Shown: positions 14,522 through 23,842 of the stretch, piece by piece
Layout of the letters: every line of letters starts with the position of its first letter
Numbering within the stretch: position 1 is the stretch's first letter
DNA from: Longicatena sp.
Lineage (GTDB): Bacteria > Bacillota_I > Bacilli_A > Erysipelotrichales > Erysipelotrichaceae
Assembly (NCBI GenBank): GCA_020025055.1
Contig: JAHHST010000006.1
Location: forward strand, 1-26,762
Direction: 5' to 3'
DNA length: 26,762 nt
Notes under the pieces: generated by a model
The model's database searches: none
Told to the model about the DNA's origin: nothing
The model's input: only the letters and a program-made list of their open reading frames with translations
Position numbers and translations under genes: made by a program

Positions 14522-16997
14522 CGACTTCTTTATTTTCTACATCCTCTTCTATAACATTTTCATCATTATCATCCGATGTTTTCTCAACAATAGTAATTTT
14601 TGCTACAGATTCACCATCAGAAACATTAATTAATTTTACACCCTGTGTATTTCTACTATAAATCCCTATATTTTCTACAGCAATTCGAATAATGATTCCT
14701 TTATCCGTAATAATCATAGCATCTTCATCACCATTAACGGCACGAACAGATACTAAATCTCCTGTTTTAGAGGTAATATTGATTGTTTTAACACCTTTTG
14801 CTCCACGTGTAGTCAAACGATATTCATCGAATGCTGTACGTTTACCATATCCGTTTTCACTTACAGAAAGTAGATGTGTTCCATCTCTTGAAGTCGCAAC
14901 ACCAACTACCACACTACCATCTACATTAAATCCTTTTACACCACTAGCAGTTCTTCCCATTGGTCGAATATCATCTTCATGGAAACGAACAGCTTTGCCG
15001 TTAGATCCTGCAATAATGATTTCATCATCACCTGTAGTTTCCTTAACTCCCATTAATTCATCATGGTCACGAAGTGTAATCGCAATTTTACCATTTTGAC
15101 GAATAGAATCAAATTCACTCATTGGAGTTCTCTTAACTAAACCATTTTGTGTAACAAATAATAAATACGCAGATTCGCTTTGTGGACTGACAGGAACTAA
15201 TGCTCTTACTTTTTCTTCTTTATCAAGATTTAATAAATTCACAACTGGTAATCCTTTTGCAGTTCTTCCTCCTGTTGGAATCTTATATCCTTTCATTCGG
15301 TAAACCTTACCAAAATTAGTAAATAATAACAAATAATCATGTGTTGACATTGTAGTTAACAATTCAACAATATCATCCTCATTAATTGTCATACCTTTCA
15401 CACCACGTCCACCTCTGTTTTGTGTACGATATGTATCAATTGGTAATCGTTTAATATATCCATTCGTTGTCATTGTGATAACAACATCCTCTACAGGAAT
15501 TAAATCTTCATCTTCCATTGAGTAATCAGCTTCACTAATTTCTGTACGTCTCTCATCACCAAATCGATTTTTTACATCTGTTAATTCATTTTTGATAATT
15601 TCAAGAACACGTGAATGATTTGCTAAAATATCCTTTAAATCAGCAATTAAAAGCAATAATTCTTGATATTCATTTTCAATCTTATCTCTTTCTAATCCTG
15701 TTAAACGACGCAATCTCATTTCTAGGATAGCATTTGCTTGAATTTCTGTTAGTGCAAATCGTTCCATTAATCCCTTTCTAGCTTCTTCATCATTTTTACT
15801 AGCACGAATTAATGCAATAATTTCATCAATGTGATCAAGAGCAATACGCAAGCCCTCTAATATGTGTGCACGATCTTCTGCTTTCTTTAAATCAAATTTT
15901 GTACGTCTTACAACAACATCAATTTGATGATCGATGTAATGCTGCAACATTTCTTTGATTCCCATTTGTTTAGGAGCACCATTTACTAATGCAAGCATAT
16001 TGACACCAAATGAAGTTTGTAATGAAGTCAATCTAAATAATTGATTCATAATTACTTCTACTTGGACATCTTTTTTCAATTCAATTACAATACGTATTCC
16101 ATCACGGCTAGATTCATCACCTAAGTGAGTAATTCCCTCTACTTGTTTATCACGTACTAAATCAGCAATTTTTCCGATTAAATTTGCTTTATTTACTTGA
16201 TATGGAATTTCTGTAACAACAACACGATGTTTACCATTTTCCATTTCCTCTACATGATATTTACTTCTTGTAATTATAGATCCTCGTCCTGTTTCAAATG
16301 CTTGACGAATTCCACTTCTTCCTAAAATAATTCCACCTGTTGGAAAATCAGGACCCTTAATATAGTTATCCATTAATTCTAAAACTGTGATATCAGGATC
16401 ATCCATAATCGCAAAAATTGCATCGATTGCTTCTGTTAAATTATGAGGCGGAATATTCGTGGCCATACCTACCGCAATACCTACTGCACCATTTACGATT
16501 AAGTTAGGAAATCTTGCTGGCATAACTTTAGGTTCTGTTTCTTCACCATCATAGTTTGGTATAAAATCAACCGTATCTTTATTAATATCACGAATCATTT
16601 CCATCGCAATTTTACTCATTTTTGCTTCGGTATAACGCATAGCAGCAGCACCATCGCCATCCATAGAACCAAAGTTACCATGTCCTTGAACAAGAATATA
16701 ACGATAACTAAAATCCTGTGCCATACGAACCATTGCTTCATATACAGCAGTATCGCCATGAGGGTGATACTTACCAATAACATCCCCAACAATACGTGCA
16801 GATTTCTTAAACGGTTTACTTGCAACAATACCTAATTCATTCATAGAATGTAAGATACGACGATGAACTGGTTTTAATCCATCACGAACATCTGGTAATG
16901 CACGGTCTACAATAACAGACATAGAATAGTCAAGGAATGATTTTCTCATTTCTTTTGATATATCAACATCTTTTAATCTATCTTTACTATAATCCAT
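14499..16997 (-). CDS. gyrA: DNA gyrase subunit A
   Basis: This is the breakage-reunion subunit of gyrase and has 832 residues. The active-site tyrosine is Y122 in AAMRYTEA. The quinolone-resistance region reads YHPHGDTAVYE, so the residues at E. coli positions 83 and 87 are Thr83 and Glu87. The C-terminal beta-pinwheel includes the GyrA box QNRGGRG, which shows gyrase and not topoisomerase IV (ParC). The last 30 residues are acidic. AGGAGGTG precedes the ATG and the gap from gyrB is 18 bases. No terminator is seen after the stop; the serS promoter begins there instead. Confidence 0.97.
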   Translation of the reverse strand: MDYSKDRLKDVDISKEMRKSFLDYSMSVIVDRALPDVRDGLKPVHRRILHSMNELGIVASKPFKKSARIVGDVIGKYHPHGDTAVYEAMVRMAQDFSYRYILVQGHGNFGSMDGDGAAAMRYTEAKMSKIAMEMIRDINKDTVDFIPNYDGEETEPKVMPARFPNLIVNGAVGIAVGMATNIPPHNLTEAIDAIFAIMDDPDITVLELMDNYIKGPDFPTGGIILGRSGIRQAFETGRGSIITRSKYHVEEMENGKHRVVVTEIPYQVNKANLIGKIADLVRDKQVEGITHLGDESSRDGIRIVIELKKDVQVEVIMNQLFRLTSLQTSFGVNMLALVNGAPKQMGIKEMLQHYIDHQIDVVVRRTKFDLKKAEDRAHILEGLRIALDHIDEIIALIRASKNDEEARKGLMERFALTEIQANAILEMRLRRLTGLERDKIENEYQELLLLIADLKDILANHSRVLEIIKNELTDVKNRFGDERRTEISEADYSMEDEDLIPVEDVVITMTTNGYIKRLPIDTYRTQNRGGRGVKGMTINEDDIVELLTTMSTHDYLLLFTNFGKVYRMKGYKIPTGGRTAKGLPVVNLLNLDKEEKVRALVPVSPQSESAYLLFVTQNGLVKRTPMSEFDSIRQNGKIAITLRDHDELMGVKETTGDDEIIIAGSNGKAVRFHEDDIRPMGRTASGVKGFNVDGSVVVGVATSRDGTHLLSVSENGYGKRTAFDEYRLTTRGAKGVKTINITSKTGDLVSVRAVNGDEDAMIITDKGIIIRIAVENIGIYSRNTQGVKLINVSDGESVAKITIVEKTSDDNDENVIEEDVENKEVVDNTSKE

Positions 16998-17015
16998 TTA
17001 GAAAAGCACCTCCTT

Positions 17016-18962
17016 TTATATATCCAATTCTGCATAAACTGCATTATCTTGAATAAATTCACGTCTAGGGCCTACTTCTTCACCCATTAACATTTCAAAT
17101 ACTTTATCAGCTTCCATTGCATCTGTAATATTTACACGCTTCAAAGTACGGAAAGCAGGATCCATTGTTGTTTCCCACAATTGTTCAGCATCCATTTCTC
17201 CTAAACCTTTATAACGTTGAATTTTTGCATTTTCTCCCATTTCTTTTACCATAGCATCACGACTAGGTTCATCATATACATACTCAACACGTTGACCCTT
17301 TTGAATCTTAAATAATGGAGGCATTGCAATATATACATATCCACCTTCAATAATAGGTCGTAAAAAGCGATAGAAGAACGTTAACATTAAAGTACAAATA
17401 TGCGCACCATCAACATCCGCATCGGTCATGATAATAATTTTATGATAACGTAACTTTGAAATATCTAATTCATCCCCGATTCCACATCCAAATGCAGTAA
17501 TCATAGAACGAATTTCATTATTTTCAAAAATACGATGTAAACGTGCTTTTTCAACATTGATAATCTTACCTCTTAAAGGTAAAATTGCTTGATACTTAGA
17601 ATTTCTACCTTGTTTTGCACTACCACCGGCAGAATCCCCTTCGACTATATAGATTTCGCATTCTTCTGCATTTTTACTTGAGCAGTCTGCTAATTTTCCA
17701 GGAAGAGATGTTACTTCTAATGCACTCTTACGTCTTGTTAATTCTCTTGCTTTTTTAGCTGCCATTCTAGCTTTACTAGCTAAAATACATTTATCGATAA
17801 TAATTTTTGCTGTATCTGGATTTTCTAAGAAGAACTTTTGTAACTGTTCTCCTAAAATATTAGAAACAATCTTCTTCACTTCAGAATTTCCTAATTTTGT
17901 CTTTGTTTGTCCTTCATATTGAGGATCTGGATGTTTTACCGATATAATCGCAGTTAATCCTTCTCGAACATCATCTCCAGCCAAAGATTCATCTTTCTTA
18001 ATGAAATTATTTTCTCTTGCATATGCATTAATAACTCTTGTTAAAGCTAAACGGAAACCTTCTTCATGAGTTCCCCCTTCAGCCGTATTAATATTGTTAC
18101 AGAAAGAATAAACATTTGGAACATATCCATCATTATACTGCAACGCAATCTCCGCTAGGATGCCATCAACAACCCCTTCAACATATACAACATCATCATG
18201 TAAAATAGTTTTGTTTTTATTCAAATATTCTACATACTGACGAATACCACCTTCATATTTATATTCAATTCTTTTTACTTCTTCTTCACGTTCATCTGTA
18301 AGATTCAATTGAATTCCTTTATTTAAAAATGCCAATTGACGAATACGAACATTTAAAGTTTCAAAATCATAAACTTGTGTTTCGGTAAAAATTGATGCAT
18401 CTGCTTTAAATCTTACCATAGAGCCATGTTTATCTGTTTTACCAATAATTTTTAAAGGTTCTACTGGATTTCCACCATCTTCAAAACGCATAAAATAAAC
18501 ATTACCATTTTGACAAACGGTAACCTCTAACCATTCACTTAAAGCATTTACAACACTAGCACCTACACCGTGTAAACCTCCAGATACCTTATAGGCACCT
18601 CCACCAAATTTACCACCAGCATGAAGAATTGTAAAAATTGTTTCTACCCCTGAAATTCCAGATTTTTCTACAATTCCTGTAGGCATACCACGACCATTAT
18701 CTTCGATACGAATAACATTTCCTTTTTCAATTGTTACATCAATATCTGTCGCAAATCCTGCTAATGCCTCATCAATTGAGTTATCTACGATTTCCCAAAC
18801 AAGATGATGAAGTCCTTTTTCACTAGTAGAACCAATATACATACCTGGTCTTTTACGAACCGCCTCAAGACCTTCTAATACCTGAATATCATCTGCTGTA
18901 TATGAATGTTCAACTTTAATATTCTCTAATTCTTCTATTTCTTTTCTTTGTTTTTCGTCCAT
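17016..18962 (-). CDS. gyrB: DNA gyrase subunit B
   Basis: This is the ATPase and Toprim subunit of gyrase, 648 residues, the length usual in Firmicutes (no proteobacterial insert). The GHKL ATPase shows RKRPGMYIGST, EIVDNSIDEA, DNGRGMP and GGLHGVGASVVNALS. The Toprim domain carries EGDSAGGSAKQGR, PLRGKIINVEKA and the metal-binding DADVDGAHI. The C-terminal MDPAFRTLKRV region is also standard. It starts 10 bases after the recF stop, with AGGAGG just upstream, and is followed by gyrA, so a recF-gyrB-gyrA operon is likely. Neighbouring gyrA and the GyrA box argue against ParE. Confidence 0.97.
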   Translation of the reverse strand: MDEKQRKEIEELENIKVEHSYTADDIQVLEGLEAVRKRPGMYIGSTSEKGLHHLVWEIVDNSIDEALAGFATDIDVTIEKGNVIRIEDNGRGMPTGIVEKSGISGVETIFTILHAGGKFGGGAYKVSGGLHGVGASVVNALSEWLEVTVCQNGNVYFMRFEDGGNPVEPLKIIGKTDKHGSMVRFKADASIFTETQVYDFETLNVRIRQLAFLNKGIQLNLTDEREEEVKRIEYKYEGGIRQYVEYLNKNKTILHDDVVYVEGVVDGILAEIALQYNDGYVPNVYSFCNNINTAEGGTHEEGFRLALTRVINAYARENNFIKKDESLAGDDVREGLTAIISVKHPDPQYEGQTKTKLGNSEVKKIVSNILGEQLQKFFLENPDTAKIIIDKCILASKARMAAKKARELTRRKSALEVTSLPGKLADCSSKNAEECEIYIVEGDSAGGSAKQGRNSKYQAILPLRGKIINVEKARLHRIFENNEIRSMITAFGCGIGDELDISKLRYHKIIIMTDADVDGAHICTLMLTFFYRFLRPIIEGGYVYIAMPPLFKIQKGQRVEYVYDEPSRDAMVKEMGENAKIQRYKGLGEMDAEQLWETTMDPAFRTLKRVNITDAMEADKVFEMLMGEEVGPRREFIQDNAVYAELDI

Positions 18963-18972
18963 AGATATCCTC

Positions 18973-20073
18973 CTAACCTATTTGTAGTATACCATTCGTT
19001 ACATTCCATAACGTTACCTTACGAAATGCTTGTATTTTTTTTGCTTCTTTTATATCTGTAGTCGAGATAAAAATTTGTACTTCTTTAGGAAGTGAAGTTA
19101 ATAACTTTTCTCTACGATAAGCATCTAATTCACTAAATACATCATCTAACAATAAAACAGGATAATCATGAATAATATCATGAATCATATAAATCATTCC
19201 TATTTTTAATGCTAATAACACACTTCTTTTTTGACCTTGTGATGCATACGTATTTACATCATTCCCATTAATCATAAAAGTAAAATCCTCTTTATGAATT
19301 CCACTTGTCGTTTGTTTCAAATATTTATCTCTTTCTAATTGTTTTAAATATTTTTCTTCTAAACTTTTTCGTATTACTTCTTGATCCTTAGAAAATGGGA
19401 CGCAACTATGATAAACAATATCAAAACTTGTTTGATCCCCTGTTAATTCTTTATAAAAGTGATTACATTTCTGCAATAATTTTTCCAAGAAATAATATCT
19501 TTGTTGAATAATCACAACTTCTTCATCAATCAATGAGGAAGTAATGATATCTAAATATGTTTCATCAATCTGAGTTTGTTTTAAATAAGCATTACGCTCT
19601 TTTAAAAGCTTTGTAGCCTTATAAAGCGTTCCTACATACTTTTTACTAACTTTACTTAATTCCATGTCTATAAACCGTCTTCGAACTCTTGGTGAATCAT
19701 GAAACAAAGACATATCATCTGGACAAAACATCACAGCATTAAATTCTCCAATAAAATCACTAACTTTTCGTATTGGATTTTGGTAAATAAATAAGTTCTT
19801 ACCTTTTTGATTTACCGTTATTTTTAAATCTTCTTTTTTATTAATCTTATGTAATGTAGCCTCTATAAAAAATGCATCTTCATTTTCTTTAATTAAATCT
19901 TTATCGATATTTGTACGATGTGATCTTGTTGTCGACAAATATAATAAAGCTTCTAGTAAATTTGTTTTTCCCTGTGCATTTTTCCCAGCAATCACATGTA
20001 TGCCATCAGAAAATTCCACACATAAATTTTTATAATTTCTAAAATTACGTAATTTTATTTTTGAAATTCTCAT
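18973..20073 (-). CDS. recF: DNA replication and repair protein RecF
   Basis: This SMC-like ATPase recognises single-strand/double-strand junctions and helps RecOR load RecA at gaps. It has 366 residues. Walker A is GKNAQGKT (30-37). The signature SQGQKRSVLLALKIG and Walker B LLLDDVFSELD lie near 280-325, with the coiled-coil-like segment between them. The start overlaps the yaaA stop by 4 bases (ATGA), so translation is coupled. It lies in the conserved dnaA-dnaN-yaaA-recF-gyrB-gyrA order. Confidence 0.97.
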   Translation of the reverse strand: MRISKIKLRNFRNYKNLCVEFSDGIHVIAGKNAQGKTNLLEALLYLSTTRSHRTNIDKDLIKENEDAFFIEATLHKINKKEDLKITVNQKGKNLFIYQNPIRKVSDFIGEFNAVMFCPDDMSLFHDSPRVRRRFIDMELSKVSKKYVGTLYKATKLLKERNAYLKQTQIDETYLDIITSSLIDEEVVIIQQRYYFLEKLLQKCNHFYKELTGDQTSFDIVYHSCVPFSKDQEVIRKSLEEKYLKQLERDKYLKQTTSGIHKEDFTFMINGNDVNTYASQGQKRSVLLALKIGMIYMIHDIIHDYPVLLLDDVFSELDAYRREKLLTSLPKEVQIFISTTDIKEAKKIQAFRKVTLWNVTNGILQIG

Positions 20074-20273
20074 ACTAAAGAAATTTTCTTTCCTTCAATC
20101 ACAATGACATCTCCTGAATAAAGCTTCCTTCCTCTGCGATTTTCTGGTACATTATTTACTTTAATAGAAAGCTCTTTTACAGCAAATTTAGCCTCTCCAC
20201 CGCTCTGAATAAAATCTGCCATTTTCAAAAGTTGACCTAAAGTAACATATTCTGTTGTTAGCTTAATTTCCAT
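20070..20273 (-). CDS. yaaA: S4-domain RNA-binding protein YaaA
   Basis: This is a single S4 domain of 67 residues, with a helix-turn-strand core (LGQLLKMADFIQSGGEAKFAV) and the RRGRKLYSGDVIVIEG strand. The family member in B. subtilis lies in the same place and has been linked to ribosome assembly, but its function is weakly known. It overlaps recF by 4 bases. It is distinct from the E. coli YaaA peroxide-stress protein despite the shared name. Confidence 0.9.
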   Translation of the reverse strand: MEIKLTTEYVTLGQLLKMADFIQSGGEAKFAVKELSIKVNNVPENRRGRKLYSGDVIVIEGKKISLV

Positions 20274-20292
20274 TATAAAATCACTCTCGCAT

Positions 20293-20306
20293 TCTATAAT
20301 ATTATA
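20293..20306 (-). promoter_or_regulatory. Putative yaaA-recF-gyrBA promoter -10 region
   Basis: On the minus strand GCTATAATATTATAG contains TATAAT (20306-20301) and forms a 14-bp palindrome CTATAATATTATAG. It is 28 bases upstream of the yaaA start. No convincing -35 is seen. The rest of the 20274-20490 spacer is AT-rich without a supported gene. Confidence 0.4.
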
Positions 20307-20491
20307 GCATATTTTAAGGCTTTTTTGTTGGTTTTTTAGAGTATATTTCAGCTTTTTTATAATATTTTAGCCAAGAATTCAATCGATACATATAAAATCC
20401 CTTATTTTAGCCATTCTAACAAACAAAAAAGAAACAAAGTGAATAAATTACCACTGAGATATAAAATGTTCTTAAATAAAAGGAAAAGCAT

Positions 20492-20520
20492 AAAAAAAAC
20501 ACACATGCTTGTGTGCTTTT
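20492..20520 (-). terminator. Terminator of dnaN
   Basis: On the minus strand AAAAGCACACA (20520-20510) pairs with TGTGTGTTTT around an AGCA loop, with one G-U pair, and runs into eight Ts. It starts 13 bases after the dnaN stop and would separate dnaA-dnaN from yaaA-recF-gyrBA. Confidence 0.85.
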
Positions 20521-20533
20521 TATTTCTTACATC

Positions 20534-21652
20534 CTATGCATACGTTCTTACAGGAAGAACTAATTGTAGTACGGAATTATCATCTACAGATTGTATAATA
20601 AATGGTTTCATTTCTCCACATAAACTAAATTTTACTAAAGAACCACTCAATGCTTTAATTGCATCAAATACAAATCGACCATTACAACTAATCTCAATAG
20701 AATGACCTTTAAAACTTGCTGTATTTAATACTTCGGTACTAGAACCAACCTCTAGCGATTTACTAGAAAGAACACATTGTTCTTCACTTAAATTGAATTT
20801 AATTACAGAAATACCATTGCTCTTAATAAAGCTTGCACGATCAATTGCGTTCAATAATTCTGCAGCATCAATCGTTAATTCATAATCAAATTGTAAAGGA
20901 ATTAAACGACTAGTTTGAGGATAAACACCATCAATCAATCGTGTTTGAATAATTGTATCATGAATCATAAATTGAGCTTTTTTATCATTTACAGCAATTT
21001 CTACTGTACCTTCTTCATCTAAAGTCTTAACGACTTCATTTAAAGATTTTGCTGGAATTGTAATATTAAAATTTAAAGATTTATCAATATGAACAGTTTT
21101 TACTGCTAAACGATAAGAGTCAGTACCTACGCAATTCAATACATTATCTTTACATTCCATGTTTACACCTGTTAATACAGGTCTTGTTTCTTTATCACTT
21201 GTAGCAAAGATTGTTTGACTGATCATTTTCTTTAATAACTCTTGTGTAATTGTAAAGCATTCATTAGGTTTAGAAAAATCAATTCCTGGATACTCAGATG
21301 GTAACATACCATTAATTTTAAATTTTGTATGTTCACTAGAAATCTTAGTTAATACCCCATCAATGATTTCTAATTCAATAATATCACTATCAATTTTTCT
21401 TACAATTTCTAAAATATATTTTGATTCAATAACAATAGATCCTAAATCATATATTTCTAAAACATAATCATCTGATTTTTTTAATTTCGTTTGAATAGAA
21501 ATATTAGAATCACTACCAGTTAATACTAATTGATTTATTTCTACATCTATTTTTACACCAGAGAAAGCTGGTAATGGCGAAAATGTAGAGATTGCACGAG
21601 ACACAGTTGTCAATGCATTGTAAAATTCTTTTTTACTAATTTTGAAGTGCAT
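20534..21652 (-). CDS. dnaN: DNA polymerase III beta sliding clamp
   Basis: This ring-shaped processivity factor dimerises around DNA and docks DNA polymerase, MutS, MutL and DnaA regulators through its hydrophobic cleft. It has 372 residues, consistent with three repeated domains of about 120 residues. Family segments include FATSDKETRPVLTGV in the middle domain, DSYRLA and the C-terminal LVLPVRTY. GGGAG lies just before the ATG. It follows dnaA after a 147-base spacer that holds DnaA boxes and trio motifs, and is followed by a strong terminator. Confidence 0.97.
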   Translation of the reverse strand: MHFKISKKEFYNALTTVSRAISTFSPLPAFSGVKIDVEINQLVLTGSDSNISIQTKLKKSDDYVLEIYDLGSIVIESKYILEIVRKIDSDIIELEIIDGVLTKISSEHTKFKINGMLPSEYPGIDFSKPNECFTITQELLKKMISQTIFATSDKETRPVLTGVNMECKDNVLNCVGTDSYRLAVKTVHIDKSLNFNITIPAKSLNEVVKTLDEEGTVEIAVNDKKAQFMIHDTIIQTRLIDGVYPQTSRLIPLQFDYELTIDAAELLNAIDRASFIKSNGISVIKFNLSEEQCVLSSKSLEVGSSTEVLNTASFKGHSIEISCNGRFVFDAIKALSGSLVKFSLCGEMKPFIIQSVDDNSVLQLVLPVRTYA

Positions 21653-21690
21653 AATGAAACTCCCTTCTATTTCTTTTATTTATAATTAAA

Positions 21691-21720
21691 TAATAATAAG
21701 TATGTGGAAAATGTGGAAAA
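21691..21720 (+). other. Basal origin unwinding element: DnaA-trios next to two DnaA boxes
   Basis: On the plus strand three TAA triplets (21691-21699) are followed by a short G-containing spacer and two tandem DnaA boxes TGTGGAAAA (21703-21711 and 21712-21720). The 40 bases to the left are almost pure A/T. In B. subtilis the unwinding region sits between dnaA and dnaN with the same polarity: trios of 5'-TA(G/A)-3' next to boxes on the same strand. The GC-rich spacer found in Bacillus is very short here. This is probably where the duplex melts. Confidence 0.7.
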
Positions 21721-21799
21721 CTCACAATAATCCCATAACATACGTATATTTTAACAAATTTCTTTATGGATTAAAAGTTTAAAGATGGGGATTATGTTG

Positions 21800-23152
21800 T
21801 TAATTAATCCCTAACTTATTTTCAATTTGAATAATTGCTTGTTGAAATGTTTCGTTTTCTTTTAATAATTTTACCATCTTTTCATAGCTAGCACTGATGG
21901 TAGAGTGGTCACGATTTCCAAATTCAAAACCAATTTTAACAAATGGCATAGATAAGTGTTTACGACACAGATAAACCGCAATATGACGTGCATTCGCAAT
22001 ATTTTTTGTACGAGATTTCGAAACAATTTGAGTTACTGTTAAACCGTAGTATTCACATACAACTTTTTTTATTTTCTTAGGGGTAAGTTCATCATCTGGT
22101 GCAGAGATTGGATTATCCTTAAATATATTTTTGGTAAATTCTAAGTCGATTTTACTAGGATTATATAATATTGCTTTAAAGAATAACTCATTTAGGGTAC
22201 CTTCCAGCTTTCTTACATCACTTGCAAAACGTGTTGCAAGATAATCTAATACCTCATCTTCAATCATGATTTCTTCTTTTCTACCCTCTAATTTTTTTTG
22301 TAGAATAGCTTTTGCCGTTTCAAATTCTGGAGAACCTACAGAAACTGATAAACCGCTAGAAAAGCGCGAAATTAAGCGGTTTTCTATACCTTTTAATTCA
22401 GTTGGATGAATGTCACTTGTAATAACAATTTGTTTATGATCACCGATTAATTTATTATATAAGTTAAAAAATATTTCTTGAGATGTACTTTGTTTTAAAC
22501 GTTGTATATCATCAATTAATAAATAGTCAACGGAACAAATCATATCTTTAACTTCTTCCACATTTTTGTTTTTCATGGATTCAATTAACAAAGTAACAAA
22601 ATCTTCACTGTAGATATATAGAATTTTTTTATCAGGTTTATTTTCTTTTACGTAGTTTCCAATAGCGTGTAATAAATGAGTTTTTCCTAATCCAGAATTT
22701 CCAAAAATAAATAAAGGATTATTAAATTGTCCAGGATAATGACAAACAGACATTGCTCCAGCATATGCTTCACGGTTATTTTTTCCTACAACAAAGCTAT
22801 CAAAGGTATATTCTTTCTTTATTTTATCCTCAAACATAAATTTTGTACGTTGGATGGATGCATTTGATTGAATTGTTTCTACTTCACTTTTTAATAATAT
22901 TTGACAAGCTACAGGATGATCTAATACTTGGGATAATTTCTCTTGAATTAAATCAATAGAATTCATCATAATCATCTTATTTACTTTATAAGGCACGATA
23001 ATTGTAGCTAAATCGCCGTCAATATCATATAGTTTTGAATCATCTTTAAACCAAGAATGAAAAATGGCATCATCAAAATGCGCATTTTCGTTAATAAGTG
23101 ATAATGTTTGTTGCCAGATTAAATCTAGTTGTTTAGTTGCAAATTTTGACAT
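21800..23152 (-). CDS. dnaA: Chromosomal replication initiator DnaA
   Basis: This AAA+ initiator binds DnaA boxes at oriC and opens the duplex. It has 450 residues from the chosen start. Domain I covers about 1-85, a short linker follows, and domain III shows Walker A GNSGLGKT (151-158), Walker B LLIDDIQ (211-217) and sensor motifs (VITSDIHP, RLISRFSSGL). Domain IV ends with the DnaA signature GNRDHSTISASYEKM. ATG 23152 (MSKFATKQ) is chosen because AAAGGAG lies 6-7 bases before it. The upstream ATG at 23173 has no such site. Candidate DnaA boxes just upstream suggest autoregulation; no clear promoter was identified. Confidence 0.97.
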   Translation of the reverse strand: MSKFATKQLDLIWQQTLSLINENAHFDDAIFHSWFKDDSKLYDIDGDLATIIVPYKVNKMIMMNSIDLIQEKLSQVLDHPVACQILLKSEVETIQSNASIQRTKFMFEDKIKKEYTFDSFVVGKNNREAYAGAMSVCHYPGQFNNPLFIFGNSGLGKTHLLHAIGNYVKENKPDKKILYIYSEDFVTLLIESMKNKNVEEVKDMICSVDYLLIDDIQRLKQSTSQEIFFNLYNKLIGDHKQIVITSDIHPTELKGIENRLISRFSSGLSVSVGSPEFETAKAILQKKLEGRKEEIMIEDEVLDYLATRFASDVRKLEGTLNELFFKAILYNPSKIDLEFTKNIFKDNPISAPDDELTPKKIKKVVCEYYGLTVTQIVSKSRTKNIANARHIAVYLCRKHLSMPFVKIGFEFGNRDHSTISASYEKMVKLLKENETFQQAIIQIENKLGIN

Positions 23153-23229
23153 AATAAACTCCTTTGTAAGCATATAATATTCTACAATATTTCTATATAA
23201 AAAACTATGAAATTATAAAAAATATAAAG

Positions 23230-23549
23230 TTTTCCACAGGAAAAGCTCTTAAAAAGCGGGTGTTTAATAGGTTTATAGAGTTTTCCATAGTTATCCACAT
23301 GGAAAATATGTTGAAAAACTCTTGTGGATAACATGGCTGTGTGGAAAAGTTGATAACATGGGTGAATAAGTGATATATGAAAAAGTTATAAACATATAAA
23401 AAAGCCTTTAAATAAAGGGTTTTATTAATATTCCCACAGTTTCCACATACTATGGAAAACTCTGTTTAAAAGAGTTGTGGAAATCTTGTGGAAAACTAAA
23501 ATTTATCCCAAAATTGGAGTAAAAACCAACTTTTTAAAAGTTTTCCACA
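23230..23549. other. oriC: Replication origin oriC with a cluster of DnaA boxes
   Basis: The 554 bases between dnaA and rpmH hold about a dozen 9-mers close to TTATCCACA. Perfect boxes are at 23291-23299 and, inverted, at 23323-23331. TTTTCCACA type boxes are at 23230-23238 and 23541-23549, with inverted TGTGGAAAA at 23340-23348 and 23487-23495. Weaker forms are at 23281, 23430, 23439, 23451, 23476 and 23503. Genes diverge on both sides, confirming the position of bidirectional initiation. The AT-rich stretch at 23577-23625 could be a second melting site. A terminator-like hairpin with one mismatch lies at 23397-23424. Confidence 0.93.
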
Positions 23550-23625
23550 TTCCAATATGTTTATAACTTTCTTCCTTATATATTTAGTAAAATATTTGAA
23601 TATACTTATAATTTTTAAAATATTA

Positions 23626-23654
23626 TTGACTTTATTCGCTAATTTATGTATAAT
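23626..23654 (+). promoter_or_regulatory. Promoter of rpmH-rnpA
   Basis: TTGACT (23626-23631), a 17-base spacer and TATAAT (23649-23654) form a near-consensus housekeeping promoter. The start would lie about 45 bases before the rpmH ATG. Confidence 0.85.
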
Positions 23655-23706
23655 TTCTAAGCAATGCTCAATTTGTATAAAAAAAAAGAAGTGGAGGTGG
23701 CTCTTA

Positions 23707-23841
23707 ATGAAAAGAACATATCAACCGAGCAAAAGAAAACACCAGAAAACTCATGGATTCAGAGCCAGAATGGCTACTGTTGGAGGACGTAAAGTTTTAG
23801 CACGTCGTCGTAGCAAAGGTAGAAAAGTGTTATCAGCTTAA
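23707..23841 (+). CDS. rpmH: 50S ribosomal protein L34
   Basis: L34 is a very basic 44-residue protein of the large subunit, buried in 23S rRNA. The sequence begins MKRTYQPSKRK and ends with RRRSKGRKVLSA, matching the family from end to end. ATG 23707 is chosen over an in-frame upstream start because L34 always begins here and GGAGG lies 9 bases before it. It is the first gene rightward of oriC, with a near-consensus promoter and a hairpin right after the stop. Confidence 0.98.
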   Translation: MKRTYQPSKRKHQKTHGFRARMATVGGRKVLARRRSKGRKVLSA

Positions 23842-23842
23842 G

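Noticed and set aside
13921..15099. Plus-strand open frames opposite serS and gyrA
   Set aside because: They are mirror frames of strongly conserved genes, with no ribosome binding site and low-complexity or unrecognisable translations.
23557..23706. 50-residue hydrophobic extension upstream of rpmH
   Set aside because: It crosses the oriC edge and the rpmH promoter. L34 is always about 44 residues and starts MKRTYQPS.
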